NCBI GenBank assembly: GCA_027010005.1
Contig: JALVCM010000466.1
Coordinates: 1-7,214, forward strand
Source: Thiohalobacter sp.
GTDB lineage: Bacteria > Pseudomonadota > Gammaproteobacteria > DSM-19610
Direction: 5' to 3'
Length of the DNA stretch: 7,214 nt
Shown here piece by piece: positions 1-5,973 of this stretch (positions are counted from its first letter, which is position 1; each line of letters begins with the position of its first letter). The notes beneath the pieces were generated by a model. It was not told the DNA's origin. It saw nothing but the letters and a program-made list of their open reading frames with translations, and ran no database searches. The translations under genes were made by a program, and so were the position numbers.

Positions 1-1396
1 GAATCAGCAGGGAAATGAAGGCCGCCAGTGCTTCTGCTTGCGGCCCGAATACCCCCAGGTTTGCGGCAATACCCGCACAGGAAGCCACGAACATGGAAAC
101 CACACCAACCGGGTTGATGTCATACAAATGACTGCGCCGAAATTCGATGTGCGGTGGGCTGAGGCCAAGCGGTTTGTTAATGACCAGGTCTGCGACCACG
201 CTGCCGACCCAGGCGACCACCAGGCTGGCATAGGTAATAAGAATGGTTTCAAATGCCTGGTAAAGTCCCAGCTCCATCAGCATCAGGGCAATGGCCACAT
301 TGAATACCAGCCATACGACACGCCCGGGATGACTGTGGGTCAGGCGCGAAAAGAAATTCCCCCAGGCGATGGAACCGGCATAGGCATTGGTAACATTGAT
401 TTTCAGTTGTGAAATGACCACGAACACACCCGCAATCCACAACGCCATGGACGGATTCACGGTAATGTAACTGAATGCCACGGCATACATGTGCGCCGGA
501 TCGCCCGCCAGCGCCGGTGACAGACCATGGTTCAGGGCCAGCACCGCCAGAAACGAACCAATAAAGAGTTTGATGACGCCGAACAGGACCCAACCCGGTC
601 CTGCACCGATCACGGCCAGCCACCAGAAAGATCTGTTTTCCCGGTTTACCACGGGCAGAAACCGCAGGAAGTCAGCCTGCTCTCCATTTTGTGCAATCAA
701 CGGAAAAATTACCGCTGCCGCCGCACCGAACAGTAACAACTCAAAACCCTGTCCGCCTTCCCCCGTAGTACCGCCGAACTCAAGCCATTGGCTGAATGCG
801 GTGGATTCGTGCAGACCGATATATACCAGCGGAATAATCTGTAACACCAGCCACAGTGGCTGGGTCCAGGCCTGGAAACGGGAAATCCGGCTGATGCCAT
901 GGGTAGCCAGCGGGATCACCACCACGGTACTGATCACGTAGGCGATCGACAGCGGGATATCCACCACCATGTGAATGGCCATCGACATGATGGCCGCCTC
1001 CAGGGCAAAGAAAATAAACGTGAATGACGCGTATACCAGCGAGGAAATCGTCGAGCCGATATAACCGAAACCCGCTCCGCGGGTCAGCAGATCGATATCG
1101 ACGCCATCGCGCGCCGCGTAGTAGGCCAGTGGCAGGCCCGACAGAAAAATAATGGCGCCCACCACCAGGATCGCCCACATGGCGTTGGTAAACCCGTAAC
1201 TGAGCGTGATGGTGCCGCCGATGGCTTCCAGCGCCAGGAACGACACAATGCCCAGCGCTGTGTTGGCGACCCAGCCGGCCGACCAGCGCCGTGCCTTCTT
1301 GGCGGTATAACGCAGGGCATAGTCCTCCAGCGTTTCATTCGCCACCCACTGATTGTATTCACGGCGGATCCGCAGGGGATCCCTGTTTATGGTCAT
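1..1396 (-). CDS. NCS1-family (purine/cytosine permease-like) membrane protein, C-terminus cut by window edge; possibly the input domain of a sensor kinase
   Basis: The minus-strand frame from ATG at 1396 stays open for 465 codons to the left edge. It begins MTINRDPLRIRREYNQ and has a soluble N-terminus of about 40 residues containing EDYALRYT and RRWS, which resembles the segment before TM1 in NCS1 permeases. About 12 hydrophobic segments follow, roughly at residues 43-63, 74-95, 107-142 (two), 149-166, 178-194, 218-236, 257-287, 303-330, 358-377, 383-403 and 430-465. Residues 331-350 (LKINVTNAYAGSIAWGN) and 424-431 (LYDINPVG, just before a hydrophobic segment) look like conserved NCS1 TM8 and pre-TM11 motifs. 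NCS1 proteins move nucleobases, hydantoins or allantoin with a cation. An in-frame stop lies 30 bases upstream of the ATG with no other ATG/GTG/TTG start between; the Shine-Dalgarno is poor (AAGG about 15 bases away). The gene is divergent from a urea transporter operon. By recollection, similar sequences form the N-terminal half of long hybrid histidine kinases, so a fusion is possible but cannot be seen here. Confidence 0.85.
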   Translation of the reverse strand, partial: MTINRDPLRIRREYNQWVANETLEDYALRYTAKKARRWSAGWVANTALGIVSFLALEAIGGTITLSYGFTNAMWAILVVGAIIFLSGLPLAYYAARDGVDIDLLTRGAGFGYIGSTISSLVYASFTFIFFALEAAIMSMAIHMVVDIPLSIAYVISTVVVIPLATHGISRISRFQAWTQPLWLVLQIIPLVYIGLHESTAFSQWLEFGGTTGEGGQGFELLLFGAAAAVIFPLIAQNGEQADFLRFLPVVNRENRSFWWLAVIGAGPGWVLFGVIKLFIGSFLAVLALNHGLSPALAGDPAHMYAVAFSYITVNPSMALWIAGVFVVISQLKINVTNAYAGSIAWGNFFSRLTHSHPGRVVWLVFNVAIALMLMELGLYQAFETILITYASLVVAWVGSVVADLVINKPLGLSPPHIEFRRSHLYDINPVGVVSMFVASCAGIAANLGVFGPQAEALAAFISLLI

Positions 1397-1458
1397 TGAC
1401 TGTTTTTCATACCTTGAGTTGCTACTTCAAATACCTCAAAAACTGGCATTGCGCCATG

Positions 1459-1470
1459 CGTCATTTGACG
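1459..1470. promoter_or_regulatory. Short palindrome, candidate operator
   Basis: CGTCA-TT-TGACG is a perfect 5-base inverted repeat with a 2-base centre. It sits about 62 bases upstream of the minus-strand ATG and 148 bases upstream of the porin ATG. It overlaps the TTGACG and adjoins the TATACC that are the best sigma-70-like elements of the gap. The position suits a dimeric regulator acting on one or both divergent genes. No regulator is identified, and a 5-base palindrome can occur by chance. Confidence 0.25.
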
Positions 1471-1586
1471 TATACCCCTGCGCACATACCGGATTCTACC
1501 CCACTTCGGACACGGATAGACTCCGCCTGCATGAAAGCCGTGCGATGGATTCACGTGCTTTCCCGGACAATTTCCCGCTTTTCAAC

Positions 1587-1599
1587 CGGCCTCTGGCCG
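1587..1599 (+). other. Small GC-rich hairpin in the porin 5' leader
   Basis: CGGCC-TCT-GGCCG forms a perfect 5-base stem with a 3-base loop. It ends 7 bases before the AGGA ribosome-binding site (1607-1610) of the porin gene. It could stabilise the leader or tune ribosome access, as hairpins in outer-membrane protein mRNAs sometimes do. The role is inference only. Confidence 0.3.
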
Positions 1600-1618
1600 C
1601 AACAACAGGAATCACGAA

Positions 1619-2755
1619 ATGCAAAAGAAAAATGTCGTTGGAAAATCGCTACTTCTCGGTAGTCTGCTGGCCGTGACCGCTGCTCCGGTACTGGCCGCCG
1701 GGAAAATCGCCATTGACGACACCCGCTGGGTCAGTTTCGGTGCCGGTATCCGTACCTCGATTTCTTCATCCGATGAAAGCGCGCCGGATGGTGGCAGAGG
1801 CACGGATTTTACACTGGAGAATATGCGGTTGTACGTTTCCGGCCAGGTCACCAAAGACTTCAAATTCTATTTCGGCACTGACAAGATGTGGGGTGAATAC
1901 GGCGTACTGGATGCTATCGCCCAGTATGAGCCGGGAGGCGCCTTCAATGTCTGGGTTGGCCGCATGCTGACCCCGGCTGACCGCATCGAAATGAACGGCC
2001 CGTTTTACGGCCTGACCTGGGGGCAATACACTGTGCCCCTGTTCCCGTCCGACAATGACATCAGCAACGGTGCCGACGGTGTGGCGGGAACATTTGGCCG
2101 CGACGAAGGTATCACTATCTGGGGCTCGGTCGACAAGCTCCAGTATGCATTTGGTGTATTCGACGGTTACAGTGCCGCCGAGAACCAGAGTGATGCCCCG
2201 CTTTACGCTGCACGTGTGGCCTACAATTTCCTTAACAAGGAATCCAACCCCGGTTACTACACCAGCAGCACCTATTATGGTAAAGCCGGTGACATCCTGA
2301 CACTGGCCATTTCCGCCCAGTACCAGGACGACGGCTACGGTACCGTGGCCCAGGACGGTTCTTTCACCGGTTATGCCATCGATGGCCTGTTCGAGAAACC
2401 CCTGGCCGATGGCGCGGTGGTCACTGTCGAAGGCGAGTACAAGGATTTTGAAGTCGATACCGATGCAGCTGTACCCGTGTTCAGCATGTTTGACGGCAAT
2501 GCCTACTTTATCTCTGCCGCCTACCTGATGACCGACAATGGTGGCCCGGGTCGTTACCAGCCCTACATCCGTTACACCAACAATGACCCTTCATCCGGTG
2601 ATGACAGCGACCTGACCGAGCTGGGTGTCAACTATGTCATCTCGGGGCACAACCTCAAGCTGAACCTCAACTTCACCACGGGTGATGCAAACGCCAGTGG
2701 TGCAAAGGGTAATGATACCGACACCATCACCTTCGGCATGCAGTTCCAGATTTAA
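1619..2755 (+). CDS. Outer-membrane porin, probably for urea/short-chain amides (OprO/OprP- or FmdC-like)
   Basis: The 378-residue product begins with a Sec signal peptide: MQKKNVVGK, a hydrophobic core LLLGSLLAVTAAPVLA, and likely cleavage after A26 (VLA|AGK). The mature part has the alternating polar/hydrophobic, aromatic-rich pattern of a beta-barrel with Gly/Asp/Asn-rich loops, for example FTLENMRLYVSGQVTKDFKF (residues 62-81), which resembles phosphate-selective-type porins. The last strand ends TITFGMQFQI; the final residue is Ile rather than the usual Phe, though the strand is otherwise normal. The start is supported by AGGA 8 bases upstream. urtA starts 26 bases after the stop with no terminator between, so the two are probably one transcript. 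Porins next to urea/amide ABC transporters are known, FmdC of Methylophilus methylotrophus being the classic amide/urea porin. The urea/amide substrate is inferred from position, not from visible pore residues. Confidence 0.85.
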   Translation: MQKKNVVGKSLLLGSLLAVTAAPVLAAGKIAIDDTRWVSFGAGIRTSISSSDESAPDGGRGTDFTLENMRLYVSGQVTKDFKFYFGTDKMWGEYGVLDAIAQYEPGGAFNVWVGRMLTPADRIEMNGPFYGLTWGQYTVPLFPSDNDISNGADGVAGTFGRDEGITIWGSVDKLQYAFGVFDGYSAAENQSDAPLYAARVAYNFLNKESNPGYYTSSTYYGKAGDILTLAISAQYQDDGYGTVAQDGSFTGYAIDGLFEKPLADGAVVTVEGEYKDFEVDTDAAVPVFSMFDGNAYFISAAYLMTDNGGPGRYQPYIRYTNNDPSSGDDSDLTELGVNYVISGHNLKLNLNFTTGDANASGAKGNDTDTITFGMQFQI

Positions 2756-2781
2756 CTGCCCACCATTCAGGAGACAGAAAC

Positions 2782-4077
2782 ATGATGAAATCACAACTGA
2801 AGAAACTGGCGATTGCCGCGGCAATTACCGCTTCCACCCTGGCCAGCTCAAGCCTGGCCTGGGCGGAAGACACCATCAAGGTGGGTGTGCTGCACTCGCT
2901 GTCCGGCACCATGGCGATTTCCGAAACCACACTGAAAGACACCATGCTGATGTTGATCGACGAGCAGAACAGGAAAGGCGGTGTACTCGGCAAGAAGCTG
3001 GAAGCCGTGGTGGTCGATCCGGCCTCCAACTGGCCACTGTTCGCGGAAAAAGCGCGCGAACTGATTACCAAGGATCATACGGTTGTCACCTTCGGCTGCT
3101 GGACCTCGGTATCGCGCAAGTCCGTACTACCAGTGTTCGAGGAACTCAACAGCATCCTGTTCTACCCGGTGCAGTACGAAGGTGAGGAATCGTCGAAGAA
3201 CGTATTCTATACCGGCGCCGCGCCAAACCAGCAGGCTGTCCCTGCCGTAGACTACCTGATGAACGAACTGGGTGTGAAGCGCTGGGTGCTGGCAGGTACT
3301 GACTATGTCTACCCGCGTACCACCAACAAGATCCTGAAAGCCTACCTGATCGCCAGGGGCGTCAAGGAAAGCGATATCATGATCAACTACACACCGTTTG
3401 GTCATTCTGACTGGCAGTCGATTGTTTCTGATATCAAGAAGTTTGGCAGCGCCGGCAAGAAGACCGCCGTGGTCTCCACCATCAATGGTGATGCCAATGT
3501 GCCGTTCTACAAGGAACTGGGCAATCAGGGCATTTCCGCGGAAGACATTCCGGTGGTGGCCTTCTCTGTGGGTGAAGAAGAACTGTCCGGTCTCGACACC
3601 AAACCGCTGGTTGGTCATCTGGCCGCATGGAACTACTTCATGAGCGTTGAATCCGACGAGAACAGCGACTTTATCAGTGCCTGGAAGAAGTACATCAAGG
3701 ACAACAAGCGTGTTACCAACGATCCCATGGAAGCGCACTACATCGGCTTCAATATGTGGGTCAAGGCCGTTGAAAAAGCCGGCACCACGGATCCCGAAGC
3801 CGTACAGAAAGCACTGATCGGTGTAGCAGTCCCTAACCTGTCCGGTGGTTACTCTGCCATGATGCCGAACCACCACATCACCAAGCCGGTGCTGATTGGT
3901 GAAATCCAGGACAACGGTCAGTTCGATATTGTCTGGGAAACCTCCGGGCTGGTGGCCGGTGATGCCTGGTCGGATTACCTGCCGGGTTCACGTGACCTGA
4001 TCTCCGACTGGCGCACCCCCCTGTCCTGCGGTAACTACAACGTCAAGACCAAAAAGTGTAGTGGTCAGAACTACTGA
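2782..4077 (+). CDS. urtA: Urea ABC transporter, periplasmic urea-binding protein UrtA
   Basis: The 431-residue product is the high-affinity substrate-binding subunit of the UrtABCDE urea importer (HAAT/branched-chain amino acid type, type I periplasmic binding fold). A signal peptide covers about residues 1-28 (lysines near the start, Ala/Leu/Ser-rich core, cleavage after AWA). The mature start DTIKVGVLHSLSGTMAISE is the typical first strand and ligand loop. Other UrtA-like stretches are FGCWTSVSRKSVLPVFEEL (104-122), FYPVQYEGEES, GTDYVYPRTTNKIL, FGHSDWQSIV, INGDANVPFYKEL, FSVGEEEL, DPMEAHYIGFNMWVKA and MMPNHHITKPVLIGEI. Cys416 and Cys426 near the C-terminus could form a disulfide. Length and motifs fit the UrtA family (TIGR03407 type) rather than LivJ/LivK. 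AGGAG lies 8 bases before the first ATG; a second ATG follows directly, so Met1 or Met2 could be used. A hairpin-rich gap separates it from urtB, which may keep UrtA in excess over the permease. Confidence 0.96.
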   Translation: MMKSQLKKLAIAAAITASTLASSSLAWAEDTIKVGVLHSLSGTMAISETTLKDTMLMLIDEQNRKGGVLGKKLEAVVVDPASNWPLFAEKARELITKDHTVVTFGCWTSVSRKSVLPVFEELNSILFYPVQYEGEESSKNVFYTGAAPNQQAVPAVDYLMNELGVKRWVLAGTDYVYPRTTNKILKAYLIARGVKESDIMINYTPFGHSDWQSIVSDIKKFGSAGKKTAVVSTINGDANVPFYKELGNQGISAEDIPVVAFSVGEEELSGLDTKPLVGHLAAWNYFMSVESDENSDFISAWKKYIKDNKRVTNDPMEAHYIGFNMWVKAVEKAGTTDPEAVQKALIGVAVPNLSGGYSAMMPNHHITKPVLIGEIQDNGQFDIVWETSGLVAGDAWSDYLPGSRDLISDWRTPLSCGNYNVKTKKCSGQNY

Positions 4078-4107
4078 TCAGCACTTCCTGGCAAGACACT
4101 GATTAAA

Positions 4108-4187
4108 CCGTCATGCCGGCGCAGAGCCTGTGCCGGTATCCAGGGCTGATGCTAAATACTGGATTCCGGCATTCGCCGGAATGACGG
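4108..4187. repeat. REP-like / small palindromic repeat element with two hairpins
   Basis: The ends are inverted repeats: CCGTCATGCCGGCG (4108-4121) and CGCCGGAATGACGG (4174-4187) match at 13 of 14 positions. An inner pair, CCGGTATCCAG (4133/4-4143) and CTGGATTCCGG, matches with one mismatch, so the whole element is nearly symmetrical. Each half also folds alone: 4116-4124 pairs with 4128-4136 (9 pairs, one G-U, 3-base loop), and ATTCCGGC (4163-4170) pairs perfectly with GCCGGAAT (4175-4182) around a 4-base loop. Sequences of the GTCATNCCGGC...GGAATCCAG type are known as dispersed intergenic palindromes in many proteobacteria. Such elements can be mobilised by RAYT transposases and may protect mRNA 3' ends or attenuate downstream expression. 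Its copy number in this genome cannot be seen here. Confidence 0.75.
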
Positions 4188-4233
4188 GGTACGGATAATA
4201 ATAGAGAGACTCCTTAAGGTTACAAGTATTAAG

Positions 4234-4287
4234 CACAGGGTATAAGCAAATCTACACACTGTCGGTTTATACCCTGTGTCCTTTTTT
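4234..4287 (+). terminator. Candidate intrinsic terminator/attenuator between urtA and urtB
   Basis: CACAGGGTATAA (4234-4245) and TTATACCCTGTG (4267-4278) are perfect 12-base complements. The stem can extend by a G-U pair outside and G-U plus C-G pairs inside. The loop is about 17-21 bases. Three bases after the stem comes TTTTTT (4282-4287). This looks like a rho-independent terminator for transcripts coming from urtA, though the long loop and only moderately GC-rich stem suggest partial termination. The hairpin lies 46 bases before the urtB ATG, so read-through or a promoter further down must feed urtBCDE. A third copy of the arm sequence, TACCCTG, occurs at 4301-4307 and could compete for pairing. 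Confidence 0.6.
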
Positions 4288-4332
4288 ACAAACATTCTGT
4301 TACCCTGAAGTTGTTCCGAAGTGAGACACGTT

Positions 4333-5970
4333 ATGCCCGAATCGATAACAATAGCCGTGGTAAGAAGGCTATCGCCGTTGCTGCTATTGTTTTTCCTGTT
4401 CACAGGTTTTGTGCCGCAACTGTTGGCGAATACCAGCACGGGCGAAGCCTCGCTGCAGGAAGCCTGGAAGGCACTGACGGACAAGAGTTACAGCAAAAAG
4501 GAAAAAGCGATAACCCTCATCGCCCGGCAGAATACCGCCGATGCCTATCCGGTCATGAAGGCCATGCTGGACGGGAAACTGTATTTTTCCACCCGAGACA
4601 AGACACTTTTTGTCCTGAAAGAACAGGACGGAAACTACGCATTCACCCCTCTGTTTGCCGGACAGGCCGTGACGCAGGAAAGCAAACGGGGCTTCAAGAA
4701 AGTCAAAATCAATAACCGGCTGAGAACCCGGCTGCGCCAGGCGCTTGCGCTACTGCAACTTCAACACGAGGATAAAAAGCTGCGGCTGGCCGCCGTTCAG
4801 GAGCTGCTGAAAAACCCCGATAGCAAGGCTGCCAACCTGATACGCGATGTGGTCGAGAAAGAAACTGATACCGAAATCCGCACCGCCATGCACACACTGC
4901 TGGCCGTGATCCAGCTGGAAAGCCCGAATGAAAACGAACAGCGGGAAGCCATTAAAAAACTGGCCGACAGCCTGAATCCTTCCGCCCTGAATGCCCTGAC
5001 CGCATACCAGCCACCGAATACAGCACTGAAAAAACTGGCCAATGCCGCAATACAAAAGATCAACGACCGGCGTGACAACTACGCCCGTGCCGAGACAATT
5101 TTCTTTGGCCTGAGCCTTGGCTCGGTACTGGCACTGGCCGCCATCGGGCTGGCCATCACCTTTGGCGTGATGGGCGTCATCAACATGGCACACGGCGAAC
5201 TGATCATGATCGGCGCCTATACCACCTATGTGATCCAGTTGCTGATGCCGGAACACATCGGCATTTCCGTGATCGTGGCCATCCCGGCGGCCTTTATTGT
5301 CTCGGGACTGGTCGGCATGGCCATAGAACTGACCGTCATCCGGCATCTCTATGGCCGCCCGCTGGAAACCCTGCTGGCGACCTTCGGTGTCAGCCTGGTG
5401 TTACAACAAACGGTACGCTCCATCTTCTCGCCGCTGAACCGCAGCGTCGAAACCCCGCAGTGGATGTCCGGTGCCTTCCAGATCAACGAAGTGCTGGCGC
5501 TGACCTGGAACCGTTTCTATATCATTATTTTCTGTCTGGCGGTGTTCGTGGCGCTGATCCTGGTCATGAAAAAGACCCTGCTGGGCCTGCAGGTGCGCGC
5601 GGTGTCGCAAAACCGCCTGATGGCACGCGCCATGGGCGTGCGTTCCAAGTGGGTCGACGCTCTCACCTTCGGCCTGGGCTCCGGCATTGCCGGCATGGCC
5701 GGCGTGGCGCTCAGCCTGCTGACCAATGTCGGCCCCAACCTTGGCCAGTCGTACATTATCGATTCCTTCATGGTGGTGGTGTTCGGCGGTGTCGGTAACC
5801 TGTGGGGCACGCTGGTGGCCGGCATGAGCCTGGGTGTTATCAACAAGGTACTGGAACCCTGGGCCGGTGCCGTGCTGGCAAAAATCCTGGTGCTGGTGTT
5901 CATCATCCTGTTTATCCAGAAACGTCCCACCGGCCTGTTCCCGCAACGTGGCCGTGCGGCGGAGGACTGA
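4333..5970 (+). CDS. urtB: Urea ABC transporter permease subunit UrtB, long form with periplasmic helical-repeat domain
   Basis: From ATG 4333 the product has 545 residues, one of the two inner-membrane subunits that form the urea channel with UrtC. It has three parts. Residues 1-32 form a signal peptide (VVRR, Leu/Phe-rich core, likely cleavage at LLA|NTS). Residues 33-250 are soluble; within them 130-250 are repeated amphipathic helices with HEAT-like character (LRLAAVQELL, AANLIRDVVEK, IRTAMHTLLAVI, EAIKKLA). Residues 255-545 are a LivH-type permease with the signature GVMGVINMAHGELIMIGAY and a cytoplasmic coupling region near GLQVRAVSQNRLMARAMGVR. The long form is typical of proteobacterial UrtB; cyanobacterial UrtB is about 300 residues. 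I prefer ATG 4333 because GTGAG (4321-4325) sits 7 bases upstream as a ribosome-binding site; GTG 4321 is an in-frame alternative adding four residues before a less obvious site. Its stop is 3 bases before urtC. Confidence 0.95.
   Translation: MPESITIAVVRRLSPLLLLFFLFTGFVPQLLANTSTGEASLQEAWKALTDKSYSKKEKAITLIARQNTADAYPVMKAMLDGKLYFSTRDKTLFVLKEQDGNYAFTPLFAGQAVTQESKRGFKKVKINNRLRTRLRQALALLQLQHEDKKLRLAAVQELLKNPDSKAANLIRDVVEKETDTEIRTAMHTLLAVIQLESPNENEQREAIKKLADSLNPSALNALTAYQPPNTALKKLANAAIQKINDRRDNYARAETIFFGLSLGSVLALAAIGLAITFGVMGVINMAHGELIMIGAYTTYVIQLLMPEHIGISVIVAIPAAFIVSGLVGMAIELTVIRHLYGRPLETLLATFGVSLVLQQTVRSIFSPLNRSVETPQWMSGAFQINEVLALTWNRFYIIIFCLAVFVALILVMKKTLLGLQVRAVSQNRLMARAMGVRSKWVDALTFGLGSGIAGMAGVALSLLTNVGPNLGQSYIIDSFMVVVFGGVGNLWGTLVAGMSLGVINKVLEPWAGAVLAKILVLVFIILFIQKRPTGLFPQRGRAAED
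5961..5965 (+). promoter_or_regulatory. urtC ribosome-binding site inside the end of urtB
   Basis: GGAGG overlaps the last codons of urtB. It is 8 bases from GTG 5974 but 14 bases from the next in-frame ATG (5980), so spacing favours the GTG start. The arrangement suggests that translation of urtC is coupled to termination on urtB. Confidence 0.7.
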
Positions 5971-5973
5971 GTC

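Larger units (their letters stand above)
1397..1618. promoter_or_regulatory. Divergent intergenic region between the NCS1-like gene and the porin/urt operon
   Basis: These 222 bases separate two divergent genes and must contain the promoters of both. I see no convincing sigma-70 promoter pair. The best pieces for the plus strand are TTGACG (1465-1470) without a good -10 at the right distance, and TTGCGC (1449-1454) with TATACC (1471-1476) at 16-base spacing. A sigma-54-like TGGCA...TGC string near 1444-1457 has the wrong spacing. The region contains the CGTCA-TT-TGACG palindrome, listed separately. No gene of its own is supported. Confidence 0.5.
4078..4332 (+). other. Structured urtA-urtB intergenic region
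   Basis: These 255 bases carry no supportable gene. In order they hold an 80-base REP-like imperfect palindrome (4108-4187), an AT-rich stretch with the 8-base palindrome CCTTAAGG (4212-4219), a long hairpin followed by a T-run (4234-4287), and the urtB ribosome-binding region. An open frame on the minus strand crosses the region into urtB, but it is antisense to urtB and its sequence resembles no protein I know. Confidence 0.7.

Noticed and set aside
489..941. Plus-strand open frame of 150 codons inside the NCS1-like gene
   Set aside because: It is antisense to a frame with clear transmembrane and family motifs, and its product is a low-complexity Ser/Pro/Arg/Asn-rich sequence without recognisable features.
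1443..1460. Sigma-54-like string TGGCATTGCGCCATGC upstream of the porin
   Set aside because: The GG and GC elements are separated by 11 bases instead of the required 10, and the -24 box lacks the usual C after TGGCA. Sigma-54 spacing is strict.
1291..1676. Two plus-strand open frames crossing the divergent intergenic region
   Set aside because: Both overlap the start of the NCS1-like gene and of the porin, have no convincing ribosome-binding site, and their sequences look random.
3127..3876. Minus-strand open frame of 249 codons opposite urtA
   Set aside because: It is the complement of urtA codons. Its His/Val/Gly-rich composition is typical of an antisense shadow, and urtA has strong family motifs along the whole stretch.
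4212..4219. Palindrome CCTTAAGG in the urtA-urtB gap
   Set aside because: It is only 8 bases with no loop, adjacent box or T-run, and is easily expected by chance.
4321..4332. GTG at 4321 as the urtB start
   Set aside because: It adds only four residues and has no good ribosome-binding site at normal distance, whereas ATG 4333 has GTGAG 7 bases upstream. It remains possible.
4152..4484. Minus-strand open frame of 110 codons covering the urtA-urtB gap
   Set aside because: It runs through the palindromic repeat, the hairpin and the urtB signal peptide region. The end of its product (SFRRMPESSI) comes from the repeat, a common false-gene pattern.
4750..5346. Minus-strand open frame of 198 codons opposite urtB (and a similar one at 5401-5946)
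   Set aside because: His/Gln/Gly- and Asp-rich products are typical antisense reflections of Leu/Val/Ala-rich membrane protein genes; no start signal or motif supports them.
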